Assembly: GCA_025345505.1 (NCBI GenBank)
Contig: JANVCC010000064.1
Location: forward strand, 4,511,693 to 4,575,692
Direction: 5' to 3'
From: Todiramphus chloris collaris
Lineage: Eukaryota; Chordata; Aves; Coraciiformes; Alcedinidae
Length of the DNA: 64,000 bases
Below the pieces are notes generated by a model. That model was not told the DNA's origin. It made no database searches and was given only the letters and a program-made list of their open reading frames with translations. Positions 24,801 to 39,800 of this stretch are shown here, piece after piece (within the stretch, counting starts at the first letter, position 1; each line of letters opens with the position of its first letter). The position numbers were made by a program, and so were the translations under genes.

Positions 24801-27800
24801 CAAAGGCACAGGATTATTTCAGTTACTTATCTGGCAGGCAGTCACATAAGACCAGCACTGCAAGGACAAATAAAAGCATTTTTGCGGTCAGAAGAGAGTC
24901 TGGAGTGAGGCAGACAGCAAGCAACAACAGCAGAAGCACTGAGTATATGTACAGGGTGGATTTTTAATACGTGTGTGTGTATATATATATGTATGTGTGT
25001 ATATATATATATATATGAACACATACACACACATGCACACTAGCATATGTGATACAACCTCCCCCTGATTTTTATAAGCTGGGAGAGACTATCCTTGGAT
25101 CCTTCCCACACAGGCCAGTGTAGCTATGTTTTCAGTTAAGCTTAGAGAAGGAGCTCAGGTATTTCATGGACACCCGCACAGTCACTATAGGCAAGGAGAT
25201 GCAGAAGATCTCTCAAGGAGAAACCAAACCAAGCAGCAGGTGAAGCTAAACCAGTTACTTACACATTCTTTTCTGAAACCGTCTGCGCCACCAGTTCATA
25301 AATATGAGCGCCGTTTTCTGACATGGAGATGACGAAGAAAGCTTTGTTATCTGGAGCAACACAAGAGAGGGGAGAAGTCAACCACATGCCTTGTCCCACA
25401 CAGCCTTCTGAAAACTCCTAACACTAGGCAGAGCCCCAGCCAGAAGCAGTGAATGAAGAGTTCATCAGCTAGCCCCCCCCCAACGCTGTCACAGAACATC
25501 AATCTTTCCCTACCCAGGAAATTTGTCTATTAGTCCTGAAAGAGAAGAGCCATTACTGCCCAAACCATTTTGAAACATGAACATGTCTCCTCTTTTCCCT
25601 CCTAATAATTTCCAGAGTACCTTTCATCTAATACAATCAGAGTACTTTAATTTAGAAGTCTATTTAAAACTCAAGCTGTGCCTATTACTGATGCAAGGAA
25701 GTTAAACAGCTCATACATACAAAGCAAGATGTTGGACAACCAAGAATTAAGCCCACACATTTTTCCACATTCTATTCTGGAACTCTAGACAACATCATCT
25801 AACCTCAACTGATCTGATCTTAATTTCTGGCTTCCTCTTCTGCCTTCTCAATTGGTTGCACTGACCTGTTGCCACTTGACGAACCAGAACAGTGTTCAGT
25901 TTGATGATGGGACTGAAGGTGTGTTTGCTGTCAGCCGTCGATGCCAAGATTTTACTGTGACACTTCAGTACCAGTTTATCATCTTGTTTCTGCAACAGCA
26001 CCAGAATGTCCTCCAGAAGCAGAGTGTAGAGATCTGCACAGGGTGCAAAAGAACCCAGAATGAGGTAAAGATTCCTAGTTTTGTATCACACCCCTGGAGC
26101 AAGAAGAAGGGCTGCATTTTTGATTACTCATGCAGAGGCAGTAATCAGTGCTATGCCATTCTAGGCAAAGCTTGCAAACCTTCCCCATCAAAACTACAGC
26201 AGAAAGCTACAGATGGAATTGGATCATCTCATGACTGACTGCTGTGTCCCTGCATGGCCTTAATGATACTCCAGCACATTTCAGAATTGACAAGAATAAT
26301 TTAATCAGCCCTGAGAAACACACAAGCATTATTATAGGTGGCAGCAAGAATCATAATTGGAAACTGCAGGGATGTGCGCTCTCTCTCCCCTTCTCAGCCA
26401 ACACACTAACCCAGCTAAGTCAGTTGATGGAACAGGACTCACCAATAGTTTTGTCACGATTGACCTTCCAAGTTAGAGGTCCTTCATGAAGCATTTTTCT
26501 CTTCGTTAGATCCAAGTTCTGTCACCAGGGGAAAGAAAAAAAAACCAAAAAAGCAGCACTGTGAAACTTCTGTGGAAGCAAGCAATGGCAAAGCATGGGA
26601 ATGTCAGAGGGAAGGCTAGGATAGGCACTCCAGCCTGGAGATGAGAGGCTAAACCCAGTCTGGAAAAAGAGAAGTGGAGCAGGAGTAGGTATCCTTGTAA
26701 CCCAGAATCTTGTAAGAGGTGTTTGTGATCCCTCTTCTTCTTTCACTGTTCTTCTGCAGATGCTGGGGGCCACAGGGTAGAGAATTTTCCTACTGAATCA
26801 AGCTACTTAGGATGTCATCCAATTCCTAGGAGGAGTTTTTCCAATATCCCATATAAAGTCTGCAGTTCTAGTATTACAACTGATTAATGCTTCAGCACTC
26901 AATTTGCAAGTCAAGTGGGCCTACAAATGATATCCTGATATACAAATCATTCCAAGGATCTGATGGACTGTATAATGTCAATGGATTCTTCAGTCACTTC
27001 AGTGACATTTAGATCTGCAGGCAACTAGAAGTGACAATTTTCACAAGTCATTCCTTCCAAGTTTCAGAGTCTACAATAAATGACAGCAAGATTTCATAAC
27101 TGCCAGTAAGCTCTTCATTTCCTAACTAAATACTTGCAAGTTTATTTGTGGAAGGCTACACGACACAGTTTTATAGAAAAGTTTTCCTATAAAATTTTTC
27201 TGAACACACAATGCCTTTGGGAAGATAGGGGAGTGGTAAATAAACAACAGAGAATCTATACAAGACACAGGCGTAGACAGCGCTAGAAATGTAAGAACTG
27301 GGGATAAAGCACCAAAAAGATGCAGGAGCAAAGCCAACACCAAGTAACCAGCTTCACTAATGTAGCTGAGGATTCACAGGGGCCACAGGACACAGCACTT
27401 TGAACAATGGACTCCAGGCTTCAGTTGGCTGTGGATCTTTCATATAAATCAGCATGTGCACAGGCTTTTTCTTTTTTTTTTTTTCCCCCTTTAAAAGCAT
27501 TGCTACACCTCATGACTCTGAGGCCTCCCCAGTTCCAACAGCCCAATTAAGATGTGTGATCCTGGGAGATATAGAACCATAAGAAGACTTATCATCCATC
27601 AGGTATCTCGATGCGATACTGTGCATCAGCTTGCAGACCATTAAGACCTGTTTCACAGAGCTTAGAAGCTTCTATGTGCAGAAGCAAGTTGTTAGATCCA
27701 CAGAGATATACAGGAAGGTAGCAAAATGAAGATGTCTGTAATTGTTTTAATTTTTGTACAGAAATATTTATCTCCAAAGACCACTGGATCATCCAAAGAC

Positions 27801-30800
27801 GGCAGTACAAAGAGCTACAAACTGAACAACAGGGAGCCACAAACTGAGCGACAGTCGCAAGTGTGATTTACAGAGAGATTGCTTTAATGTTGTCACTCAC
27901 CCTGAACTCATCCATCATGGGATCCTCAGACTGCTTCAAGTAGGACAGGTCGAGGCGACGCTGGTAATCTTCCAAATGCTGCAGAAAATGCAATTGAAGA
28001 TGGTCACTTTGGTTAGTGAAACTCAGAGAGCAGGCAGGAATACTTCCAGACATTCCCAAATGCCCAGGATTCCTCCTCTCATGGGAATGCTTGTGCTGCA
28101 AAACATCTTCCAAGTCACTAGAGACACTCTAGGTATCTTAAACAGCTTGCTACCCTTCAATTCTTCTCTCCCTAACCCTTGATGCTCACTCCCTTCACCT
28201 CTTACCTGCTTGTTCTCAGACTCCTTAACAGCTTGGTTCACGTGGTTCAGGATCTGACGGCAATGATCTGCTGCTTTCTTCACTTTCTCTTTCTCTTCAG
28301 GCAGCTCTGCAAGAGAGAAAGGGAAATGTAATAATGCTTTCCAACAAAGGTTCAAAAGGTTAGAAATCAGTTTGCTGACCTCGAATTTGAGAAAGAGAAC
28401 TTACATTGACAGAATAGCCTAGCAACAAAAGCACTGCAGCGCAAAAGTGAAATGAGAAAACCAGATTCATGACAGGAGGCATTCATTCTGCCCTGCCCAG
28501 GACACGGGCCTCTGATGATCACCACAGACAGCACAGTACTTGTTACTCTCCCTTTTTTCGTGGGCCCGTGACAACTGTTCACTGCACAAACATCAATCTG
28601 AGAAGTATTCTGAGAATTTAACTAGTTTACTGAGACTCTGGGGTATACAGTCAGGCAAAGCCCCACCATTCAGCAACTGACTGCTGTCTTCTGCATTTCT
28701 GCAGTTATTTTTATTTATTTCTTTAGTAAGAGAGAGAAACAGACAAAGAAACATAACACAAAATATTGAATAATGTGTTACATAACAACCTCTGCCATCC
28801 AGACAACCTGTATTTGTTTTATAAACTGCTTAGGGAAAAAAGGTATCTCTGGCTACATTCATGCAGCCTGGTCATAAAAAAACAGCCTCCCATTACACAG
28901 AGAGCCACCAGGAGTTATCTTTCCAGCTCATATCACTTGATCATACACAGGTAGACACAGGTAAATGCCATCAATTCTCACTACCACAAGCCACATTAAG
29001 AACTTAGTAAACAGGCAAATAAACAAGTACATCAAGGATAATGGTGTATCACATGCTTTCTTAAGTATGATTAGAGTGAACTTGTAAATGCAGTATGTTT
29101 TCACAGAGTAATGAAATTACACTGCAGCAGGTTATCTGCCAGTAAACATGAAGAGGCATTTTGTGGCATTATTAATCACATTTTCCCCTGGAAAATGAAT
29201 CACGTTTTGTGCTGGAAGTATCTTTCAGTGTAACACATTCTAGCTAAACTCCACTCTCTGCAAGAACATGAAAAAGTTCTGTCATGCTTTAGAGACTCAA
29301 CAGATGAGGAAGGGAGGCTGCATTAAAATTCTGTTGTGTAGGAAAGTATCTCTTCCCAAATTCAATATCCCTCAAATTCTTAGTTGACATACTGATAACA
29401 TCCAGGATTTTTACGTGAAGCTTGTTTTATATCAGGCTTTAAGGGCTGTAGGTCAGACTGCAGTCTTAGAGCACATTTTTCCCAGATACTGGGAATTTTC
29501 AAGGCATAATACTGACAGATTGACTGAAAATCAAAACCAAAACTAAAACACAAACACCCTTGGTCAGTAACAAGAAAACCTTGACCTTAAAAATAAATTT
29601 AAAATATCAGCATGCTCTATATTACCTTATTTTTGTTCTTTTCTTAAACATGTTGATTTGCCATAAGCCTTAACACTAGAACATTTTTGCTTAGATTCTA
29701 CAATACTTGCCTGTTATTCCTTTCTTGCTCAGAAGCATGCCCTAGGTCTGTCTATCCAAGCTTGTTTAAGCAATGGACTAACTTGAACTGCTTTTATTAG
29801 GTTCTTCATTCTTCTTATGTTACTAATGGACAATTAGGGATTTCTGTTATTGAAGATTTTGTTTTTCTCTCTCAAATGCATCTACATGGCAATTGGAATT
29901 CACTTAAATGTGTTTTCTCTTAATTTGATTTAGCTATCTTAATGTCCTGAATTCAAGGAAAATAAATGTTTATCAGAGCTTATTTATTGTTGAAAACCAA
30001 CTTATTGAAACAAACAGAGGATCCTCTTTAGTTACTGAATTCCTTCTTGTCACTTCCTTCAAGACTATAGAAATGAGCTGAATCTGTCTAGAAAATTACA
30101 GAAAGAACAAGCATGCTAATGCTAGATTTAAATGATTACATTACATTCTACATATGCTATAACCTATTGCAGACTGTCATTCAACTTATTTCACATTGAA
30201 TTTCCTTTGCTTTTTCCCCTCGTAAGGAAAATTGATTTAGTTTAGAAACAAAGACTGCATGGTTTTTTTAATTATTATTAATAATTTTTCTTTAAGCTGC
30301 CCTCCTGTGCCAAAGGCAGCAGCAAGGTCACAACAAGAAGACAAAGTGACCCAGAAAATCAAACCATTCTTCAAGACAGGCTTTGAAATCACATTTACCT
30401 AGGAAAGCTGCTGAGATGCACGTACAAACCCTCGTGAAAAGGCTTTACCTGTGTACTTAGCAATGTTATCCAGCAGAAGGGGGTACTTAGTCAACCTCTG
30501 CATCTCTTTGGGAATGATATCCTTCAGCTGCAACCGGCGACACAGTGGATTGCTCTCAGCATCCTACGTTTAAACAGCACAATAACCACATTTGTCATTT
30601 TTATTAAGACTATAATTACCTGAACCTGTAACATCTATTCATCACATAAACGCCTATTACTTCACTTCTCAGTAATTAAATACAAGACAAGAAATGCCAA
30701 GATCTATCATTCAGACAACACATCCCCTCTCCATTTGCAATTACATATAGGAAAGGCTCATCACAAAAGCAGCAGCTTCCTTCCCTCATTACTTCACAGA

Positions 30801-33800
30801 GGCCTGGTACCATCTCCAATCAATCTCAGTCACTGCCATGCAGGGGAGACATCAGTTCAGGCTTTCACACCAGAGCAAGAAACTACAGTACCTTTTTAGT
30901 ATCACCCCAACCCTTGTACTACCCGAGTTCTTCCCAGCCTGTGCTAATGAAGATAACATTCTCTTCTCCAAACACCACATGTAGTCTTGCCCCCTTCCTG
31001 TCAGGCAGAAGAGGTGTCTATCATCCGCCCTCTGCCCGTGGCATGAATCAAAATTACACTGCTGTAAGCAGTTTCCCACCCCCAGAAGTACTCATCCTTG
31101 GGAAAGAGCCACCACAAGGGAGATGCCATCTCCTGCCTGGGACAGCATGTGCTTCTCTGCATTCTAGCAGGACATCCTGTGTTCCCCAGAATTAAAAGGC
31201 TCCTCCTTCCAGAAATGATTAGCAGAGATAAATACAGGATTGGAAATCAGCCCAATCTGAAGACAATGTTACGACGTGATGTCATTAATTATAACAACTT
31301 TATCTACAACCATTCATTATGCTCTGCTGGCCACCAGCCACATCCTCAGGCAACTCAAACCCTTGCTTAAAATTCACCTGCACAAAAGTCTGGAAGCGAG
31401 AGTCCTTCTTCTGGCGTGACTTGATGACCTCTAGAGCAAAGGGCTGGTTACTGCAGAAAGTGGCAGTTGCATGCTTCAGCTTCTCCTCTGCTGGTCCACT
31501 AAACTGTGCCAGAAAGCCAAGAAAGCCAAATTCAGATAGACCCAAGTTCAGCCACTTTCAACAGATACACAGCCACGCAGCAGAACTGGTCTTGCCAGGG
31601 AAGAAAAGAATTACTGGCAAAACACAAGAAGTAATTTATAGCCTGTCTTTAAGGCCTTGTCTTCCCAGTCTACTGAGGAATCCCTTTACATCCCAAACTC
31701 TACAGTTGTCCTGTCCCCAGCCCTAGCACATCCAACCCTTTCCATAAATGCACTGCTGATTCAGAGGGTGAATATACTGCCGTGCCCACTTCCAGCCACG
31801 AGGAGAGCAGAAAAAACTGCTCTCAGTTGAACGACAGGGGATTATTTACCAGGCTGTTGGTCAGCAAAGCCAAAATCAAAGACCATCTCGTTTCTCACAG
31901 GGACACCCATGCTTCAACACCAGAGTTGAACACAACATCTTATTTCCTGAACAAATCATGACAAAAACACAGCTAGGGGAAATGAGAGGTGTGAGCAGAG
32001 CTGAGGAATGTGCTGCAGATGACAGTTACTGTTACTGCAACTCTTCCCATTCCTGTTACACAGTCAGTGATGTAGTAACTCCTTAAAATACTCACTCTGG
32101 AGAATGGGACCCTGTGGATTTTTTATTTCAGCCACTTAGCCAGAACACTATGCAAGGGCATAACACTATTAGCCTAAGGTCTAGCAGATACTTTCTTGCT
32201 TTTTCATAATGTGCATGAGAACTGAAAGGGTTGGAGGTGTTTACCAGCCACATCTGATTTTCATTTTCCTCATTTTTTTTCTGCAATACTAGACAAACAG
32301 TAGGATATAGAAAAAAAACCAACAAACCAACAAAAACAAAACACCACAAGAGACTTCTGCATGAAGAGCTGAAAAGAAAAAGCAGATCCATCTTCAATCC
32401 TAAATTAAGCAGGTTGGAAAACAAACAACAAACCAGGAGAGTCCCGAGAGTGAATTTATTAAAGAAACTGTATCACTCCCGCTCCTGCCATTTGGATCTC
32501 AGAAAGGAAGAGTGCAGCAGTGATATAACTTTGAAAAGGTTCAGTTATGTAAACTCTAGGATTGGAAACTAGCATTTTTAATGACCTTTTAACTGCACCA
32601 CAAGCAACGAGATTTATATTCCAGTGTTGCTGAAACAAATTGTGCTATTACTTTTTTCAAAATCCTACTCTCATCTTTCTACCCTATCAATACATCACAA
32701 GGAATTTATTTTTTCTTCTTCATGTTATTCTTATCTATAGCCAAATGAAAATCCTGTGAGTTCTTCCTGCTTTCCTTCAACCCTCATTCTCTAGCTCTGT
32801 GTTACCTCCATAGAAGTGACAACTCTTAAGACCCTCAGTTCCTGTTCGCAGGGAATTACCTTCACTAACTCCTGGCTCTGTTTGTCATTCTGTGAAACAT
32901 TATTATTTCCAAGTACAAGAAAGCAAAAAGGGTTTTACCCAGGAGAGCAAGTCTTCCCCAATTTGGTCAATGACAGAAGTCTCGTTCCTTTTCCGGACAG
33001 CTTTCATCTGATCATTCAACGCAACTTAAAAGAAAAAAAAGTAGATTTTATTAATACTCCTCAAATTGTTTGCTTAATTTTCAGTATTTACTTTAAAATA
33101 AAATCTCATGCAGAAAAAGACTAGATTTGCAATAATTTAAAATACATTTTAAAAAAAAAAAGTGTCCTGCAACATAATAAATTTAGCAGACTAAGAATAA
33201 GTTGCCTAACTACTCTGAGCTTCTGTGTAACCTGTCTTCAAGAATAACACAAGAAAAAGCAAGTCCCTGAAGCACTGGACACATGCATTCTTTATCAAAA
33301 TATCTTTGTAAATCAGAAAAAGGAAAAACTGCAAAAAGAAGGACAGCTGTAGCATCCTCCTTCAGCTCAAGTGTTGCACAAACCTGCCTTTTGTTTCAGG
33401 GTCAGCTGCTTGAGTTTTTCAGATACCTGTACCCAGAGTTCCAGCTGAGACTGCAAAGATGAAAGGCATCTTGGTTGCTCTTACCATGAAGCCCAAGGAT
33501 ATCCTCCAGATTTGAGAAGATTTTCCGTTTGTCACTGGAGTTCAGGATCCCTTCCCGGGTGACACGCTGGTAGAAGACGTTATGCAGAACCTTCAGCGTG
33601 CGGACGTGAGCCCTCTCGGTGTAAAACAACTCTGAGGAGACAGGAGAAAGCAGGACTGTAGCCACCTACTCAAAGAGGTGTGGCAGTGGAGATCCAAACG
33701 TGAAGCAAACAAAAGTACGAGCTCTCAGAAGCTCCCTCGCCAACACTTCCCTTGCTGGCCCATATTCCAGCCTGCTCCAGAACGGAGCCGTGCTCTGCTG

Positions 33801-36800
33801 AATTCCCAGGGCTGAAAGAACAGAGAAGTCACTTGATTCCTGCCTCGGGACCCAGCGGTGAGCTCCTAGCAGCTCACACAGCCACACAGAGCCTTCTGCA
33901 GGATTGCAAAGCCTGAAATTGAGATGAAGCTTTGAAGATCAAGTCTGGTAGTTGCTTTCCATTTGCAATGGGGGCTTTCCAGTGGTCTAAGACAGTGCCT
34001 CGGAATACTGCAAACTGGCCTTTCAGCATCAAACCACTTCAGATTATTTCCTAAGGACTGGATCAGTCTCATCTCAGGATACTTTTCCGTAAAGAGTTTC
34101 CCATACACCAACTCTGCAAACCAGAATAAATGTCCACTACTTTCGAGCAGTGAAGAAAACCCTAGTTTTAAATAAGAACTTCAGAGCTCCAGAGGACAGG
34201 TTTCACCTTTCTGCTTGGCGAGCTAGGAAAAAAATACCTCTCTCTCACCATTAATCACTTCTTGGCGCTTGATTTCATAGGGTTTCAGCCCCATCAGCAC
34301 TTCTCGGCTCACAAGTTGCTGCCAGTTGGGAGGGTCCATGTCCACATCAAAATCATATAGCTCATCTTCACTCTGGACATCTGTGAAACCAACGCTGTCC
34401 GTCCTACCATGAGAAAACATGTCAGATACTTCCCACTGCAGTCGTGGATGTAAGGAAGAAAGGAGCGAGAACCTGAGTGTATCTATCAGCTGTAAAGCAT
34501 TATGAATATGCTCTCCATAGCAGCTGGAGGCTGTTGGATGTCTGAACCTATAGGCACATTTTCTAATTCTGCCCTTCACAGAACAAATAAAAGTGAGTAT
34601 CTGTTCCTACAGCATTTCCATAACCCCCCTTCAAATGATACAGCTGAACTAATTCACCTGAAGTAAATTATCAAGCTGGTGAAAGGGCAGGTTACAATTT
34701 CTTTCCTCCATCTATCTGCAGCTAGAGAGCTAACAGCAGTACATAATTGCACTGGCTCAGAGCTATGAAGCAGAATGCAGTAGTGTTCACTACCTATTGA
34801 AATCTAAACAAAACCAGTGAAGTTCAAACACCTATAAGCATACTCACTTGCGAAAAGGCTTTGGTGTTCCCATGTCAACCATTCTGTAAAGAACAAAAGA
34901 AATTATCAGGGAAACTTATGCAAGAATTTCATCAGGCAGTTGCTGTAACTTCAGAGTAAAGTTCTAACCTCTTAACTAGAAGATTCTGTCCATCTGTCAG
35001 CCTCAGCCTCCCGAGACATAGTTTTCTCTAGCACTACCACAGACCAGCACTTCCTACTTCTACCAACAGCGTTTAACACAAATGATGTCACTAGCAGGTT
35101 TATGGACTAAGCTGCAGCAGCCACTGTCACATCGACTATCTTCCAAGGGTCAAGCAATCACTGCACCACAGTTACCTCTCTGATTCTCCCTCCTCCTCCT
35201 GCAAGTTTTCCAAGGGAGATGGGAATTCAAAGGTATTATTAGGCGTGCGGGGTGTGCCTTCCATACAGTCATTAGCAGGAGGAGCTTCGCCCGTCTGCTT
35301 CAAACCTAAACAGAGAGTAAGGAGAAAATGCCAAGAACCATCTCAAATCAGAGCAGGTTAGAGAATCTCACAGTCTCTTCATGGCCTCTTGACTTACAGT
35401 CTCATTTCAGCCTAGAGCTGGAGGAACTGACTTCCTAGGTTGGTAAGAAAATTCTCAGTGACCAACTGTTTCCAGATGACACTGACTTGTGCTTGTAAAA
35501 GCAGGAACCTGAGACTGTTTATTTTCCCCTGTAAGAAGATCCAGCGCCACAGTGATAGAACCTACCTAACAACAATTTCTGGCTATGCTAAGATTTCCCA
35601 ATTCAAACCAGAGACCAAGTCAGAAAAGATGACTAAGGCAAGGAAGATCACATCTCATGACATAAACACGTTTCCTCATTCGTCAGGGTTGTTGCATCAG
35701 AACCGCGCTTTGAGTATCCCGTTCGCCACACAACCTTTAATCATTCCTCTTTGCTGGCATCATCCTACCTGTTTCACTGTCCTTGCTTCCCTCTGGAGAG
35801 GAAAAGGGACCCACTGCCAAAGGAGACATGGGGTTGGCAGGGGGGTACGGCGCATCCGCTCCATCACTGGAGGACCCACTCTGGCGCATTTTGCCAGGAT
35901 CTGGAGGCTCGGGGCTAACTGAAGACGCTGTCGGTACGTGCTTTGGATGGCGAGGCTTCTGCATTTCCATGGCTCTGCCAACTGAACCAACACACAGACA
36001 TTACACTGCTGAAAGAGTTTTTAACCTGTTTTCAGTGATGAAGAGGAAGCATTTCAGGACAAAATTAGGTTTGTGTCTCTTCAAAACCATGCTTTAGAAA
36101 CAAAAGTTTACCAGATCTTCTTAGCATGGATTTTGAAGACAGTAGAGACTTTACCTGGCTTTCAGACTAATAGTTAGACATGTATTTCCTTCTCTGACAT
36201 ACTTGCACTGCTGTCGTGTCGACTTGGTCTCCTTGGTGGGCCCAGAATATTAGGAAAGCCTCTTCTCTTTCCTTTTTCCTCTCCTTCTTTCTCTTTCTTG
36301 ATACTTTGCTGCAGTTAATACACAACAAAGAAAAGCAAAGCAGCAGATCACTCATTTCTTCAAATTCAGTTACCTACTGAGATCTCAGCTTACTCTTTAG
36401 AACTGCAGGAGTCTGGTACAAGAGAAATTTATTTCTAGCAAGTTATTGAGAGGTCAAGATCCCACAGCATCAGAGGCAAAGACAGCCTACAGGTGGTTAG
36501 CAGCAGGGAGATACAGCATTGGAAGAGCTCCATCTGTTATAATCAAATACTCACACACACTCTTTTTAACCTGGCAAGAGCTAAAAACCACTCCCCTCCC
36601 TTGGGTAAGAGACCAATTGACAGTGACCAGTAGCACCTTGTTTCTCTAAGGCACAACATCTTGTCCACAAGCATCCAGACTCTAATCTGGGAGAGAAAAA
36701 TACAACTCATCTACTGAAGTACTCCTAACAGTTTTAATGATTCAAAGGAAGCTGGAATGCTGATGAAAATAGTAGCTACCATGCCCAGATACACCTCCAT

Positions 36801-39800
36801 ACTGTAGGAGACAACTGAACACACCCATGGAGACAGAGTTTTGGTAGAAAATTTCATTATATAACTGGGAGAGTGTGGGTGAAGAATAGCTTTCCTGCAT
36901 CGTGAGGCATGAGTTTCTGGGCAAGTGAAGAAGTAAACTAAAGTACACCAACCACAGCCAGATTAGCCTGAATGAGAGCCTCAAGTGATTCAAGGATGTA
37001 AAATATGGAACACTTCTTATCCAAAGTTTTCATAAGGCAAGTACTGTGAAAACAAGCAGTTAGAGCTCAGGCGTACAGACAAAAAAGGAGAGAAGGCAAC
37101 TTCTTCTAATTCACATGTCTGCAAACATATGTAGGACATGATTCTTCTACACAGCTCAGTCATCCCAGATCTTCTTGATGCAGCCACGCAGACTGTAACA
37201 TCATAACAACTTCTTACATCATGCAAAAGTGGATTTTGAATTCTGAGGAAGCACCTGTGCTGGACAGCCTTAAACAAATGCCCTTTGGCCACAACACTAC
37301 TACCTTGATCTTTGGCAAGAACCCAATACGGCCACGCTTCTGCTCCAGGTTCCGAGGCTCTTTCACTTTGACTCCCAGGTGTTTCATGTAAGTAAGAATC
37401 ACATACTGCATTGTGGAACTGCCAAGTATAACACACACACAAAAACAGAAGTTGAGAATTACACAAAGTGCTAAAAGGATAATATACTGCATATATATTT
37501 TAAATCACATCATAGTTTTGAGTTATGATACAAATAAGTATCATTAAAAGGCAGGGCTGCTGTAAAAAGTAACAAGCTACCCAGACAGTTGTGTACCTAC
37601 AAACAAATATAGAGAAAATAAACAGAAACAGACTGAAACGGCTACAAAAACCAAACCAAACGAAACATGAACTCTCAGCAACAGTAACATTTTCAGATCT
37701 GAAACAAAGGCAACAAACTTCAGAATAAGAAGAAGTTGAGAGCAAGAGAGGGATGCTCTGAATTCAAATGAATGATGCCAGGGGATTTAGAAATGGAGAG
37801 CTTGTGGCTGGAGCCAGCAGAGGGCTGTCGTGCTCTACTCAGCAGAACCCAGAGCTGGCAGTGGGGTTCTTACTTCCCAGACTAAGCCCACACAACTTCC
37901 ATTACCTCTTCTCTTCTTCCAAAGGCTGAGATGTCATCCTAAAACCAAAAAAGAGTATAAAAATGAAACTCAAAAATCAATTCATCCACCCTGAGCACTA
38001 CCAGTTGTGGTCAAAGTGTGCTTTAGAATGTTAGAAATCTCAGGAACAACAATAACAAGTAGTAAACAAAAATGAAGGTTCAGCTGGGAAAATGAGATTC
38101 AGCTCACATTAAAATTAAAAATGGGTTCTAATCCTATAGGATTTTACAACCCAAAATAGGACTCTGATCTAATAATGCACAAGCTGACAACAGAAGCATT
38201 ACCTCTGCTATCTGTACTGCAGCCTCCTTGAAAAATGGCATGGGTTTTGCCTAACTATTAGCTTAGTTATGGCTATCATTACTCAAAGTGGTAGCAAACA
38301 GGGGAAGCAATGTAAATGCAGTGATCTCAAATTGCTTCTAGTTCCTAATTTCTTGCTCTGCTGTTGTAAGGTTCAGGGCAGCATCTTTTTTCACCCACAC
38401 AACTCTACTTGCTGTTACTCACAAGACTTCCTCAATTTTAGCAATAATCTGCTCTGCACACGCTCTTTCTTTCTCCACTGCGTTCCGGTCACGAACTCTT
38501 TCTGCATCCAGTTTGGTTAGCTCTCCTTCTGCCAGGGTCAAGCCCATACTACGTTTCTGCCTAAAAAAACAGGGAGAAGGGAAGCATCACTTGAAACTGA
38601 ATACTGACCTGTAACAAGGAAAAGAAACCTCTTGATATTCAGAATGTCAAAAAGGTTTCATTACCGGTTTGTGTATGAAAATGGAGAAGTCTCTGTACCA
38701 TCTGTGCTCGCTGCAAAGCACAGCTAAGACAGCCTTCCGAGGGGCAAACTTGGATGGTATTTATCAAGAGAGGCAGCCATTGCAAGGGGCAAGAAGTAGT
38801 GGTTACTCTTTTTTTGCAGCATCCCCGGGTTGTATATTTGAAGTATATACTTGAATCAAGACATTTTTTGGTGTGAAAATGTCCATTATCAAACACTTGA
38901 CTCAGTATAATGTCTCGTGTTGGCACAGAGCTCTTATGACTCCACATGAAAAGGCATATTAATTACCAAATTCTACTCTATGCCCATGGCAGCTTTCTAA
39001 AGTGGATTATTCCATGCCCAAAAGGGAGAGGGAAGGAAAAAAGGAAACAGGAGAAAAAAAAAGAAAAGCTGATTATAAACACAATTAGCAAGAAGGATTT
39101 ATATAACATCATCTTAGCAACAATATTCTGAAATTTCCTCAAATAGCTTCAAGGAATAAAGAATCTAAGCTCCAAAATTGATCTTGCAATTGACTATTTG
39201 CAACACAGTGGCAAAAACCATTCAGAGATTGCTTACAGGGTGACCCTGGAGGCCTTATCCAGCGGTATCTTCCTGTTTGGTCCAAGGTTAATTACTATGT
39301 CCCTCAAGTCTGGAATTCCCAGTATTGGACATGTTAGATGAGAGCAGGGTATGAATTAAAAGCTACTGTTGTTACCTGAAATCTTCCAGATTTCTTTGAA
39401 CTTCTGGACAGACTTTATCTTGCATAATCTGTATAAACTGTCGATGGAGCTCTTCAGGAAGGAGTTCTGGCCGCCTTCTGTCTGTAAGTCAGGGGTGAAA
39501 AGTTAATGGGTTATTCTTTTGAGAACAGTCATCTCCATCTTAGAATGAAGTCATTTGTATACTTGAACCATCCAAGAGCACCCTTTTGCCTTTCACTTGC
39601 TGGTAACATGAACTTCAGTGAATTAAGTGTAAGCAGCTTTGCTCACATCCACTAGGACATTAAAATTGTATTGCAATAGATACCCGAGACAAGAGCATCC
39701 TACCTAGTTCTAAGGAGATTTCATCTGGAACTGGAACTTTCAGATTCTGAAAAAAAAAGTAAAATTTAAAAAAAAAAAAAAGGCAGGCTGGAGAAATACA

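Noticed and set aside
25852..26238. 128-codon plus-strand frame
   Set aside because: It is the antisense shadow of PH-domain exon 33.
35440..35922. 160-codon plus-strand frame
   Set aside because: It is antisense to exon 22 of ARHGEF12 and its intron and shows no homology of its own.
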